64,000 bases of DNA from Rubripirellula tenax (GTDB lineage: Bacteria > Planctomycetota > Planctomycetia > Pirellulales > Pirellulaceae), in NCBI RefSeq assembly GCF_007860125.1, contig NZ_SJPW01000001.1, positions 434,001 through 498,000 on the forward strand, given 5' to 3'. A model generated the notes under the pieces. The model saw only the letters and a program-made list of their open reading frames with translations, was not told where the DNA came from and ran no database searches. The translations under genes and the position numbers were made by a program. Shown piece by piece: positions 33,985-41,993 of this stretch (position 1 is the first letter of the stretch; the number at the start of each line of letters is the position of its first letter).

Positions 33985-35166
33985 ATGAAAAAATCCGTGC
34001 CTGCGGACCTCGAGGTGAAAGATGCCCAGCTGATCTTCAACTCGGTTTGGAAGGAGATGGAAGACGAGCGCGGCCGCAGCAATATGCGGTTTCCCAAAGA
34101 GCTGATCCTGCTCGGTGGTGCGCCCGGGGCCGGTAAGGGCACCAACACCGACTTCATCCGCAAAGTCCGCGATATCTCGACCAAACCGATCGTGGTAAGC
34201 GAGCTTCTAAACAGCCCCGAAGCCCAATCGATCAAGGCCCAGGGCGGGATGGTCGGCGACCGCGAAGCCGTCAGGATCGTTTTTCGCGAACTGCTGAATC
34301 CACAGTATCAATCGGGCGCGATTCTGGACGGGTTTCCGCGGACCAAAGTTCAGGTCGAGTGCCTGAAACTGCTTTACGACGCGATGATCGGGTTGCGACG
34401 CGAATTCCAGGACACCCCCGACGTCGTCCATTTCAAGCAACCCATCTTTCATATCATCCTGCTGTTCGTCGACGAAGCCGAAAGCGTCGCTCGACAAATC
34501 AAACGTGGCCGACAAACGATCGCGCACAACGTCGCCGCCGAAGGGGACGACCAAGCGTCGAAGGTCGAAGAACGACCGACCGACTTCAACGAGGAACTGG
34601 CACGGAACCGATACCGTGTCTTCAAGGAGCGAACCTACGACGCGCTCGTCTCGCTGAAACAGATCTTTCACTACCACTTCATCAACGCCCAAGCGCCGTT
34701 GGATGTGGTGCAAGAGAACATTCTGCGCGAACTGGAATACCAGAGTTCGCTGGAATTGGACCCGCGGACCTTTCACACCCTGCGCCGGATTCCGCTGGCC
34801 AGCGAGATCATCAGCCACGCGCGACGCGATTTGGTCACGCGGCTGGATACCTATGAAATCGAGCAACCTGATTTGTTCCACCGTGTCGTGGACCAAATCG
34901 AAGCCAAGATGATGCCGATTATTCTGCGGCACGCGATCTCGGGCCGCGCTAGTATCAATTCCGACGACGCGATTTGGGAAGCCACCGATTCGTTACCGAT
35001 GTTGATCGACGTGTTTTCCGAACGAGGCTTCCACGCTACCGTCGATATCACCAAGCACAGCACGCCGACGCGATTCGATCTGCAAACGGGCGAAATCGAG
35101 TACCAACAACGGAAGGTCTACCACATCGCCGTTCGATTCAAAGGATCAGAAATCCGCCGCGGCTAA
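33985..35166 (+). CDS. Adenylate-kinase-like protein with long C-terminal extension
   Basis: 393 residues from the ATG at 33985; a TTG at 33943 and a GTG at 33961 are also possible and no start has a clear Shine-Dalgarno. The kinase part has the P-loop LGGAPGAGKGTNTDF, VVSELLNSPEAQ, and the NMP-binding-like DGFPRTKVQ. An arginine-rich lid segment follows at about 160-190. Normal adenylate kinases have about 190-240 residues; here the last ~150 residues form an extra domain (DLVTRLDTYEIEQPDLFHRV to the end). The reaction is probably phosphoryl transfer between nucleotides, but the natural substrate of this long form is unknown. It lies between the BON and glycine-zipper genes. Confidence 0.7.
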   Translation: MKKSVPADLEVKDAQLIFNSVWKEMEDERGRSNMRFPKELILLGGAPGAGKGTNTDFIRKVRDISTKPIVVSELLNSPEAQSIKAQGGMVGDREAVRIVFRELLNPQYQSGAILDGFPRTKVQVECLKLLYDAMIGLRREFQDTPDVVHFKQPIFHIILLFVDEAESVARQIKRGRQTIAHNVAAEGDDQASKVEERPTDFNEELARNRYRVFKERTYDALVSLKQIFHYHFINAQAPLDVVQENILRELEYQSSLELDPRTFHTLRRIPLASEIISHARRDLVTRLDTYEIEQPDLFHRVVDQIEAKMMPIILRHAISGRASINSDDAIWEATDSLPMLIDVFSERGFHATVDITKHSTPTRFDLQTGEIEYQQRKVYHIAVRFKGSEIRRG

Positions 35167-35177
35167 CCGGTCCGCTA

Positions 35178-35249
35178 AGTGGAACCGATTGACCCAGTGG
35201 AACCGATTGACCCAGTGGAACCGGTTGACCAAGTGGAACCGTTCAACGG
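35178..35249 (+). repeat. 18-bp tandem repeat, four units
   Basis: AGTGGAACCGATTGACCC occurs twice exactly (35178-35195, 35196-35213) and then twice with changes (35214-35231, 35232-35249). It lies just after the kinase stop, outside any gene. The copies are contiguous without spacers, so this is a minisatellite and not a CRISPR array. Confidence 0.9.
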
Positions 35250-35363
35250 AACCTAATCGACAAAACCGTCATCTTTTTCCTGGCCGCGCCGTCGGAATGT
35301 GGCATCTTTGACTTGGGCGCATTTTGCCCTGTCACTGCAATTCCACTTTCCTGCGTCATCGCC

Positions 35364-36122
35364 ATGATCAAGCGTTTCACCCTGGCCGCCCTGCTGGTTT
35401 CCGTCTCTGTCGCGCAAGCCAACGCCCAAGACCACACCAACCGACGCCGCGGGGCGATTCTGGGCGGTCTCGCCGGTGCGGCCATCGGTGTCGCAATCGG
35501 CGATAAGGGCAACAACGAAACCGCCGGCGCGTTGATCGGCGGCGCCGTCGGCGCTGTTGCTGGCGGAACAATCGGCGATGCTCGCGACCAACGGATCGAC
35601 CACGATCGGCGTTACCACTCGGGTTATCCGACTTACCCGTCGCAGATCCCCGCCTATGGTCCACCCACCCACGCTCAACCGGGATATCCCGCCTATCGCG
35701 ACGGCCAACACCGACAAGACTACTACGCGCCCCGCGTCTACGATGCGCCGCCGGTAGTCTACGGTGAACCGACCATGGCAGCTCTGCCGGCGCAACCTAC
35801 CTTATCGACCGAAGATGTCGTCGCGATGGTTCGAAGTGGTCTGAGCGAGCCGATGATCGTCCGCCAAATCCAACTTCGTGGCGTATCACGGCATCTGGCC
35901 GTTTCGGAAATCATCGCGTTGCACCAACAAGGCGTTAGCGAGTTGATCATTGACGCGATGCAGGGCGTTTTCGCAGAACCTACCGTGTCGTCGCCCAGTG
36001 ATTTTGACCGCAATGGAACGTACCGCAGCAATGCGACGCCCACAGTCGAAGGACGCTCGTACCGATACCCGACCGAATCGCCCGATTTGTACGGTCCCAG
36101 CCTGCTGGCACCGCGAAACTGA
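35364..36122 (+). CDS. Exported glycine-zipper protein
   Basis: 252 residues from the ATG at 35364, chosen because MIKRFTLAALLVSVSVAQANAQD is a Sec signal peptide; the upstream frame from 35313 adds 17 residues. The glycine zipper GAILGGLAGAAIGVAIGD to GALIGGAVGAVAGGTIGD spans about residues 33-75 and would form a helical hairpin in a membrane, as in YMGG-like proteins. The middle is rich in Tyr, Pro and Gln. The helical C-terminal part (about 155-210) has VVAMVRSGLSEPMIVRQIQLRG. It may be an outer-membrane or envelope-stress protein; function is unknown. The last codons lie inside a 23-bp direct repeat. Confidence 0.7.
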   Translation: MIKRFTLAALLVSVSVAQANAQDHTNRRRGAILGGLAGAAIGVAIGDKGNNETAGALIGGAVGAVAGGTIGDARDQRIDHDRRYHSGYPTYPSQIPAYGPPTHAQPGYPAYRDGQHRQDYYAPRVYDAPPVVYGEPTMAALPAQPTLSTEDVVAMVRSGLSEPMIVRQIQLRGVSRHLAVSEIIALHQQGVSELIIDAMQGVFAEPTVSSPSDFDRNGTYRSNATPTVEGRSYRYPTESPDLYGPSLLAPRN

Positions 36123-36144
36123 GCCTGCTGGCACCGCGAAACTG
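36099..36144 (+). repeat. 23-bp tandem duplication across stop of glycine-zipper gene
   Basis: The 23-bp unit beginning AGCCTGCTGGCACC occurs at 36099-36121 and again at 36122-36144, identical. The gene's TGA (ending 36122) falls at the join, so the duplication lies at the 3' end of the coding sequence and probably arose by replication slippage. Confidence 0.9.
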
Positions 36145-36443
36145 AGCCGATGCTTGGCGACGGTCCGCCCGTTTCGACGGATGCTGGCCAGCCGGAAGAC
36201 CTAGCAATCGACGTGGACCTCCCATGCGACGTCCCACTCGACACCACTAACGGCCACAAACGAACCACCCCACGGAGCCGCGATTCGGGCTTTTAGGTGT
36301 ACATGCGTAGCGTTCTTTTGGCAGAATTTCGACTTTATTTGGCTTGAAGTGAGCCAACACCCAGTTTGCCCAGTTGCTGCATTCTTCTTGACCCTTAGAA
36401 TCCCGCACTTCTCAACCCCTTGTTCAGCCCCTAGGAGGCAGAA
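36145..36443 (+). other. Region before cysteine-rich peptide gene, with strong RBS
   Basis: There is no gene in this ~300-bp stretch. AGGAGG at 36433-36438 lies 5 nt before the ATG at 36444, an unusually canonical Shine-Dalgarno for this window. TTGACC at 36388-36393 could be a -35 element, but no good -10 follows at 16-18 bp. Confidence 0.6.
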
Positions 36444-36824
36444 ATGAAGTCGATTGTTTTGTTTGCGATGTTCGCTTTGGTCGGATCGATCGTGGCTCCG
36501 AATTCGGACGCAGGTTGCTTCGGCAAGTTGTTCGGACGTTGCAAGGCTGACGCTTGTGCGCCAGCTTGTGCTCCCACATGTGCTCCCGAACCGGTTTGCT
36601 GCGAAGCACCGGCTCCTGTTTGCGCTCCCGAACCAGTTTGCTGCGAACCAGCACCTGTTTGCGCTCCAGCACCCGTTTGCGCACCAGCACCAGTTTGCTG
36701 CCCTGAACCGGCACCGACCTGCTGCGAAGCTCCTCGCCGCGGTTGCAAGCTGATCCAAAAGCTTCGCGCTCGTCGTGCAGCAAAGAACTGCTGTGCACCA
36801 GCGTGCGATCCTTGCGGTTGCTAA
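36444..36824 (+). CDS. Small exported cysteine-rich APVC-repeat protein
   Basis: 126 residues. The signal peptide is MKSIVLFAMFALVGSIVAPNSDA. The mature part is dominated by alternating Ala, Pro and Cys (CAPACAPTCAPEPVCC, CAPEPVCCEPAPVC), with over 25 cysteines, then a basic stretch (KLIQKLRARRAAKN) and a cysteine end CCAPACDPCGC. No known domain is recognised. A strong AGGAGG ribosome site precedes it and a clear terminator follows, so it is probably a well-expressed monocistronic gene. Disulfide-rich planctomycete envelope proteins make a structural role plausible; metal binding is an alternative. The CDS shows internal imperfect repeats of a roughly 36-bp GCTCCCGAACC-type unit. Confidence 0.75.
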   Translation: MKSIVLFAMFALVGSIVAPNSDAGCFGKLFGRCKADACAPACAPTCAPEPVCCEAPAPVCAPEPVCCEPAPVCAPAPVCAPAPVCCPEPAPTCCEAPRRGCKLIQKLRARRAAKNCCAPACDPCGC

Positions 36825-36853
36825 ACTAGTCAATAGCACGGACTAAAACACAA

Positions 36854-36891
36854 GAGGCGACCCGCAACCGATGCGGGCCGCCTCTTTTTTT
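36854..36891 (+). terminator. Intrinsic terminator of cysteine-rich peptide gene
   Basis: GAGGCG-A-CCCGCA (36854-36866) pairs with TGCGGG-C-CGCCTC (36872-36884) with one mismatch and a 5-nt loop, directly followed by seven T (36885-36891). It lies 30 bp after the stop. This is the best intrinsic terminator in the window. Confidence 0.9.
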
Positions 36892-36916
36892 ATGCAATTG
36901 CCGTCTCTCGGAGCGG

Positions 36917-36996
36917 AAAATAAGTGCCTGCCCCCTTTTGTGCGAAGCACCCGAAGGGCCGGTTCCCGGCAAAAGGGGTCGGACACTTTATTCTCG
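36917..36996 (+). repeat. Palindromic repeat family 2, copy E
   Basis: About 80 bp with long inverted arms: 36919-36939 pairs with 36971-36992 with few mismatches, and the inside contains GCCGGTTCCCGGC. It is related to copy F at 58549, which has the same arms and the same core GGCCGGTTCCCGGC. It ends 20 bp from the stop codon of the minus-strand eboE-like gene. It contains no coding frame. Confidence 0.8.
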
Positions 36997-37016
36997 CCAC
37001 TTTTTCTACACGTTCC

Positions 37017-38285
37017 CTACATCGATTCAACGATCGAGCGGCGCAGCCACAACAATTCGCTGGCGATGTCTTCGGCCAATCCTCGTTTTCGCATCGGCTC
37101 GGGTAAGACCGACCACGCGTACGTTTCGATTTCCAGGTGACCAGAAAACTGAACCTGGTCGTTCGACACCAACGCCCTCAGGCAGTCCAGCACATCCGCA
37201 TGCGTCGTCGTCAGGTGCCCGAATCGTTCCAAGAAAATCGGCACATGGAAGTGAACGACCCAGCGATCGTCGCCCCATACCGGATCACCGTCTTTAGCGA
37301 TCTTGGCGATCAGCTCCGGCAAGTCTTCGGTCAACGTCGTTTGCCCCGTCGCACTCAGCCGCATCGTTTGATGCAGATAGCGATCCTCGGCAAAGTGCTT
37401 CAGTTGCTCAATCGCCTCGCGACGTCGACCAATGGCCATCGATTGCCAATCCGCGACGACGGCGCTGCTGACCTGGACCTTCCCCACCATGATGCCCGCG
37501 TCGGCATATTGAGCGATCACGTCGGCTTGACCTTCCATCATCACAGCCGAGTGGCACACGTCATGGCACACGGTCAGATACCGGCGGTGGTCGGCTTCGG
37601 GCAGTTCCTTGGCAAAGAACGCTACGATGTCCGTTGCCGTGTCCAGCAAACAACCCGGCTCCGGCTCGATGGCGACGACGATTCGCCGACCGGTTCGCGA
37701 TTCCAAGTCCTTCAAGTAGTTCGCCAATTGGCGAAACTGTTTTCCGGCTGCGGCCCAACGATGTGCCGGATCGGCGGCTATCCCATCCGCACCGGTCGTC
37801 GGCCAACCGATCGGCAACGTGCTGATCGATCCGATCGCTTCCGCATCGCCGTCCCCACCATCACTGGGCGGCAAAATGGCCGCCAGGATCTCTGCCAATT
37901 GTTGGGTGTATTCCAGCCGAGACACGTCTTCCCACGTCGGTTCGTAAACAGCGTGTTTGACGACATTTTGGTGGAAATTGTCGTACGGAAAACCGTTGAT
38001 CGTGTACGGACGCAGATTCAATTTCCCCAAGAATGCGGCGAAGTCACTCGCTTGACCGGCCAACTGGGCCGCCGCCGTCGCGGGCAACCACAGACCGACC
38101 CCGATTTCGTCCATCCCCGCTTCGATCCGAGCCGGCACGGCGAATCGTTCAAGGTTCTGCTGGATCGACTTCATGTCGGTCCCCGCATGCACATTGGTGC
38201 AATAGCCGATGGTCCACTTCGTTGGGTCTATATTCGTCACAATACGTCGTTGCTGACTGAGGATGATGCGAAACAAGTCGTTCAT
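37017..38285 (-). CDS. EboE-like xylose-isomerase-fold protein
   Basis: 422 residues from the ATG at 38285; a GTG at 38300 would add five residues. The sequence starts with TIGYCTNVHAG (about 25-35), the hallmark beginning of the metabolite-traffic protein EboE family (TIM-barrel, xylose-isomerase-like). It continues with PYTINGFPYDNFH, IAIEPEPGCLLDT-type metal-site strand, and TVCHDVCHSAVM with candidate metal ligands. C-terminal strands VHFHVPIFLERFG and LEIETYAWSVLP match the family. EboE was named from a gene set that occurs in algae-associated and other bacteria; its reaction is not known. The other Ebo genes are absent here. It is divergent from the M1-like peptidase gene, with a 94-bp gap. 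Confidence 0.75.
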   Translation of the reverse strand: MNDLFRIILSQQRRIVTNIDPTKWTIGYCTNVHAGTDMKSIQQNLERFAVPARIEAGMDEIGVGLWLPATAAAQLAGQASDFAAFLGKLNLRPYTINGFPYDNFHQNVVKHAVYEPTWEDVSRLEYTQQLAEILAAILPPSDGGDGDAEAIGSISTLPIGWPTTGADGIAADPAHRWAAAGKQFRQLANYLKDLESRTGRRIVVAIEPEPGCLLDTATDIVAFFAKELPEADHRRYLTVCHDVCHSAVMMEGQADVIAQYADAGIMVGKVQVSSAVVADWQSMAIGRRREAIEQLKHFAEDRYLHQTMRLSATGQTTLTEDLPELIAKIAKDGDPVWGDDRWVVHFHVPIFLERFGHLTTTHADVLDCLRALVSNDQVQFSGHLEIETYAWSVLPEPMRKRGLAEDIASELLWLRRSIVESM

Positions 38286-38379
38286 CTTACGCGCTGACAC
38301 GTGTTTGCCGCGACCCGATTAAGCTGAACAATTCTGAACCCCTTACGTTCGGTTCCCCTTAAGAATCCCACGCCCCACT

Positions 38380-40806
38380 ATGCCAAAATTCTGCCTGACG
38401 ATTTTGTTTGTTTTTGCTGCCCTACAACCCGCCTGGGCTCAACCGCTGGACAATCGCAAGCACGCCGATTCGGCGGACCGCTTCTATCAGATCGACCAAT
38501 GGTTGCCGACGCCCAACGCGTTCCGCACCGCGTCGGGTGCACCCGGTCCAGAATATTGGCAACAGCGTGCCGACTATGACATCGACGTCACGCTTGACGA
38601 CGCGAACCAGCGAATCCTGGGCACCGTCCGAATCCACTACCACAACCTTTCGCCCGATCCGTTGAACTACGTTTGGGTGCAATTGGACCAGAACCGATTT
38701 CGACCCGACTCGGATTCCAACAACGCTTCGCCCTCACCATCGCTATCGCCAAAGATCACCTTCGACGCGATCAGCGGAATCTTGGCGTCGATGACATTCG
38801 ACGGCGGCTTCGACATCGAATCGGTCACCAAGTGGAATCCTTCGTCGCAGCCGAATCCGGATCCGACGACAAAACGAGTATCCGACGACGACGTTGCCCT
38901 GCGTCACACGATCAACAAAACGATGATGCGGATCGACTTGAACGAACCGCTCGCCCCCGGCGATTCGATGGGCTTTGCGATCAAGTACCAATACAACATC
39001 GTCGACGCAAAAGTCATCCGCGCCCGCGGCGGCAGCGAGTACTTCGACAAGGACGACAACTACATCTACGAAATCTCTCAGTGGTATCCGCGCGTCGCCG
39101 CCTACACCGACTATGCCGGATGGCAGCACAAACAGTTTCTCGGTCGCGGCGAGTTCACGTTGGAACTGGGCGACTATGACGTTCGCATCACTGCGCCGGC
39201 CGAAATGGTTGTCGCGGCGACCGGAGAACTTCAAAATGCCGACGATGTGTTGAAGGACCCGTGGAAGCAACGCTTGGCAGAAGCCGCGAATGCCAAGAAG
39301 CCCGTTTTTGTGATCACGCCCGACGAGGCAAAAGAGAACCAGTCGCAACGGACGGACAAGACCACGACGTGGCAGTTCCATGCCGACAACGTTCGCGACT
39401 TTGCCTTTGCCGCCAGCCGAAAGTTCATCTGGGACGCGATGGGTGTCGACGTCGGTGACAACAAAGTCATGGCGATGTCGTATTACCCCAACGAAGCCGA
39501 ACCGCTGTGGAGCCAATATTCGACCGAAGCGATCGCCCACACGTTGGAAGTCTACGGCCGTTATTCGTTCGAATACCCCTATCCGGTCGCGATCAGCGTC
39601 AACGGACCGGTGTACGGGATGGAGTACCCGATGATTTGTTTCAACGGACCGCGCCCCGAAGAAGACGGGACCTACACGCGCGACACCAAGTACGGATTGA
39701 TCTCGGTCATCATCCACGAAGTCGGGCACAATTTTTATCCGATGATCGTCAACAGCGACGAGCGTCAATGGACGTGGATGGACGAGGGACTCAATACGTT
39801 TCTGCAATACTTGACTGAACAAGAATGGGAAACCGATTACCCGTCGCGGCGCGGCGCCCCCGAGAAAATCGTTCCCTACATGCGAGGCGGAAACCAACGA
39901 CCGATCATGTCGGGCAGCGAAGAAATCCTGCAATTCGGTAACAACGCCTACGCGAAACCCGCCACGGCGCTGAACATCTTGCGAGAAACGATCCTGGGCC
40001 GCGAACTGTTTGATTTTGCGTTCGCCGAGTACGCCCGGCGATGGAAATTCAAACGACCAACGCCAAGCGATTTCTTCCGCACCATGGAAGACGCATCGGG
40101 CACCGATTTGGATTGGTTCTGGCGAGGCTGGTTTTACAGCACCGATCACGTCGATATCGCGATCGAAAACCTGAAACTGTTCCAGATCGACAGCGGCGAT
40201 CCTGACACCGGCGCCGAACGGAAACGCAAAGAACGTGACGACGAAGAACCGACGTTAAGTGAGGAACGAAACAAACAACTGCGGAAACGGATCGAGTGGC
40301 AGGCGGGCTTAAAGGACTTCTACAACAGCGACGACTTTGACGAACACGCCGTCGAAGAATCGGCGCGCAAGGCATTCACCAAGTTTGTCGATGGGCTGAC
40401 CGAAAAAGAGCGAGCGATGTTGCGCCGCTCGACCAATTTCTATATCGCTTCCTTCCGCAACGTCGGCGGGTTGGTGATGCCGATCATCGTTCGGATCCAC
40501 TACACCGACAACACGAACGAATTGGTAACGATTCCAGTCGACATTTGGCGAGCCAACGGTAACCGGGTCGACAAGCTGTTCGTGACCGACAAAGAAATTT
40601 CGCGTCTCGAATTGGACCCGCGCCGCGAACTCGCCGACACCGAAACGTCGAACAACGATTGGCCACCCAAGATCGTCCCCAGCCGTTTCAAGCTTTACAA
40701 GGACGAAAAGAAGCCCAACCCGATGCAGAAGCTAAGGGATAAAAAATCCGGCAAGGACACCGATGAAGATGACGTTGCCGAGGAAGAAATCACGGAAGCA
40801 GAGTGA
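38380..40806 (+). CDS. Exported M1-family-like zinc metallopeptidase
   Basis: 808 residues with a Sec signal peptide (FCLTILFVFAALQPAWAQP). The zinc site is HEVGH at 446-450 with the third ligand Glu at about 469 in MDEGLNTFL, matching the M1 spacing HExxH-x18-E. The exopeptidase motif GAMEN, normally about 30 residues upstream, is replaced by GMEYPM at 413-418. This variant occurs in M1-like proteins of planctomycetes and Bacteroidetes. The N-terminal half is a beta-rich domain (about 50-300). The C-terminus is acidic and lysine-rich. It probably works in the periplasm or outside the cell; whether it is an aminopeptidase is unclear because of the changed motif. It is separated from the PmoA-like gene by 25 bp, convergent. 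Confidence 0.82.
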   Translation: MPKFCLTILFVFAALQPAWAQPLDNRKHADSADRFYQIDQWLPTPNAFRTASGAPGPEYWQQRADYDIDVTLDDANQRILGTVRIHYHNLSPDPLNYVWVQLDQNRFRPDSDSNNASPSPSLSPKITFDAISGILASMTFDGGFDIESVTKWNPSSQPNPDPTTKRVSDDDVALRHTINKTMMRIDLNEPLAPGDSMGFAIKYQYNIVDAKVIRARGGSEYFDKDDNYIYEISQWYPRVAAYTDYAGWQHKQFLGRGEFTLELGDYDVRITAPAEMVVAATGELQNADDVLKDPWKQRLAEAANAKKPVFVITPDEAKENQSQRTDKTTTWQFHADNVRDFAFAASRKFIWDAMGVDVGDNKVMAMSYYPNEAEPLWSQYSTEAIAHTLEVYGRYSFEYPYPVAISVNGPVYGMEYPMICFNGPRPEEDGTYTRDTKYGLISVIIHEVGHNFYPMIVNSDERQWTWMDEGLNTFLQYLTEQEWETDYPSRRGAPEKIVPYMRGGNQRPIMSGSEEILQFGNNAYAKPATALNILRETILGRELFDFAFAEYARRWKFKRPTPSDFFRTMEDASGTDLDWFWRGWFYSTDHVDIAIENLKLFQIDSGDPDTGAERKRKERDDEEPTLSEERNKQLRKRIEWQAGLKDFYNSDDFDEHAVEESARKAFTKFVDGLTEKERAMLRRSTNFYIASFRNVGGLVMPIIVRIHYTDNTNELVTIPVDIWRANGNRVDKLFVTDKEISRLELDPRRELADTETSNNDWPPKIVPSRFKLYKDEKKPNPMQKLRDKKSGKDTDEDDVAEEEITEAE

Positions 40807-40831
40807 AACGAAGTCGAACGAACCGATCCGG

Positions 40832-41827
40832 CTACTGCATCGGTGGTCGCGGATCGTTCGCAAACTTTTCCTGGTCCGCTTTGGCGACTTCCTCGTCCAG
40901 TCCACCGTCGTGCAGGATGACGCGATAGTTTAGTCGCATGTGTTTCCCGGCCGGCAGCACCACGCCCCGGGTTTTCTCTTCGCCGGTGAAATGAGAAACG
41001 CCGAACGGGTTGGCCGCGAACAGGCCGTAGGTGCGTACGTGCCAGCGGCACGGATAACCGTAACTGCTGGGATGATCGTGAATCGTGATGCCGGCCGTCT
41101 TATTGTTGACCGGTCCCGAGTAATCGACCCACGGCGCCGCCTTGCCCCACGCTTTGCCGTTCGTATCGCCGTCGGCGGTAGTGATGACGCCGCCCAACTT
41201 CGCGTCGACCTTCATCGTGCCCGCAACACGGACACCGAACGTGCCTTCTTTGGTATCACCAAAGTGAACGTCACCGTCGGTCGCTTTCAGAATCACGTCG
41301 CAATCGATCACACGCCGATCGCCCGATCGAAAGAACGTGAATCGACGCGTGTCGGACATCACGCGTTCGCCTTTCGGTGACATCCAATCGTTCTTGGTCA
41401 TGATGAAAGCGGCGCCGTCGTCCGTCACACCCGTCGATGCGGATCGGTGGACCGTGTCGCCTTCGTTCTTTTCGTCGGCCCAAAAATCAAAGTCGTTGAC
41501 TTCCCCATGCGTCATCCACATCGACCGATGATGTTGATGATCCTTCGCCTCGGTCGCCAGCGCGTCCTCGATGGGATACTGGCGTGTCATCGCTTGGCCG
41601 CTGGGACCGATGACGGGATAGACGACGGGCTTACCGTGGCTGTCGATCAAGTAGCCGGCGACCAGGGTATCGCCGTCGTAGATCTTCCACCCAATGGCTT
41701 GGCCCGCGTCGTCATTGTCGGCTTCGATCCGCATTGTCGATGTCGCCGGCTTGTCGCCGAGTAGAGTCGTCGAAGCGGACGTCAAAACCCCCAAACTCAT
41801 TACGGTCGTTAAAAGGGGACGACACAT
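40832..41827 (-). CDS. PmoA-like (DUF6807) exported protein
   Basis: 331 residues from the ATG at 41827. The open frame extends to 42280, but that overlaps the DUF1549 gene and lacks family likeness, so the internal ATG is chosen; it gives the hydrophobic start PLLTTVMSLGVLTSAS. The body contains HQHHRSMWMTHGEVNDFDFW, GVRVAGTM and HVRTYGLFAANPFG, conserved features of the family labelled 'PmoA' in planctomycetes (not methane monooxygenase). These proteins often occur near carbohydrate-utilisation genes; the role is unknown. Its upstream neighbour DUF1549 is divergent, with 166 bp between them. Confidence 0.75.
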   Translation of the reverse strand: MCRPLLTTVMSLGVLTSASTTLLGDKPATSTMRIEADNDDAGQAIGWKIYDGDTLVAGYLIDSHGKPVVYPVIGPSGQAMTRQYPIEDALATEAKDHQHHRSMWMTHGEVNDFDFWADEKNEGDTVHRSASTGVTDDGAAFIMTKNDWMSPKGERVMSDTRRFTFFRSGDRRVIDCDVILKATDGDVHFGDTKEGTFGVRVAGTMKVDAKLGGVITTADGDTNGKAWGKAAPWVDYSGPVNNKTAGITIHDHPSSYGYPCRWHVRTYGLFAANPFGVSHFTGEEKTRGVVLPAGKHMRLNYRVILHDGGLDEEVAKADQEKFANDPRPPMQ

Positions 41828-41993
41828 ACGGTCAAACCAGCGGGGGATGGCACGGTTCACGGCAGGACTTTCGGGTCGGAGGGCGGGAATGGTGGCGTCG
41901 GTAAGGGAGAATCGACTATCATAGTTTGATATCGGCGGCGTGACGTGTCCCCTACTGGCCGGCGAATTCTCTTCTTTTCTGAGTTGCGTGCAA

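Noticed and set aside
35178-35249. CRISPR-like repeats
   Set aside because: Units are contiguous with no spacers and only 18 bp long.
37137-38297. 386-residue plus-strand frame opposite the EboE-like gene
   Set aside because: It is Arg/His/Gln-rich and lies wholly antisense to a gene with clear EboE motifs.
38743-40149. 468-residue minus-strand frame across the M1-like gene
   Set aside because: It overlaps a well-supported metallopeptidase and has no homology features.
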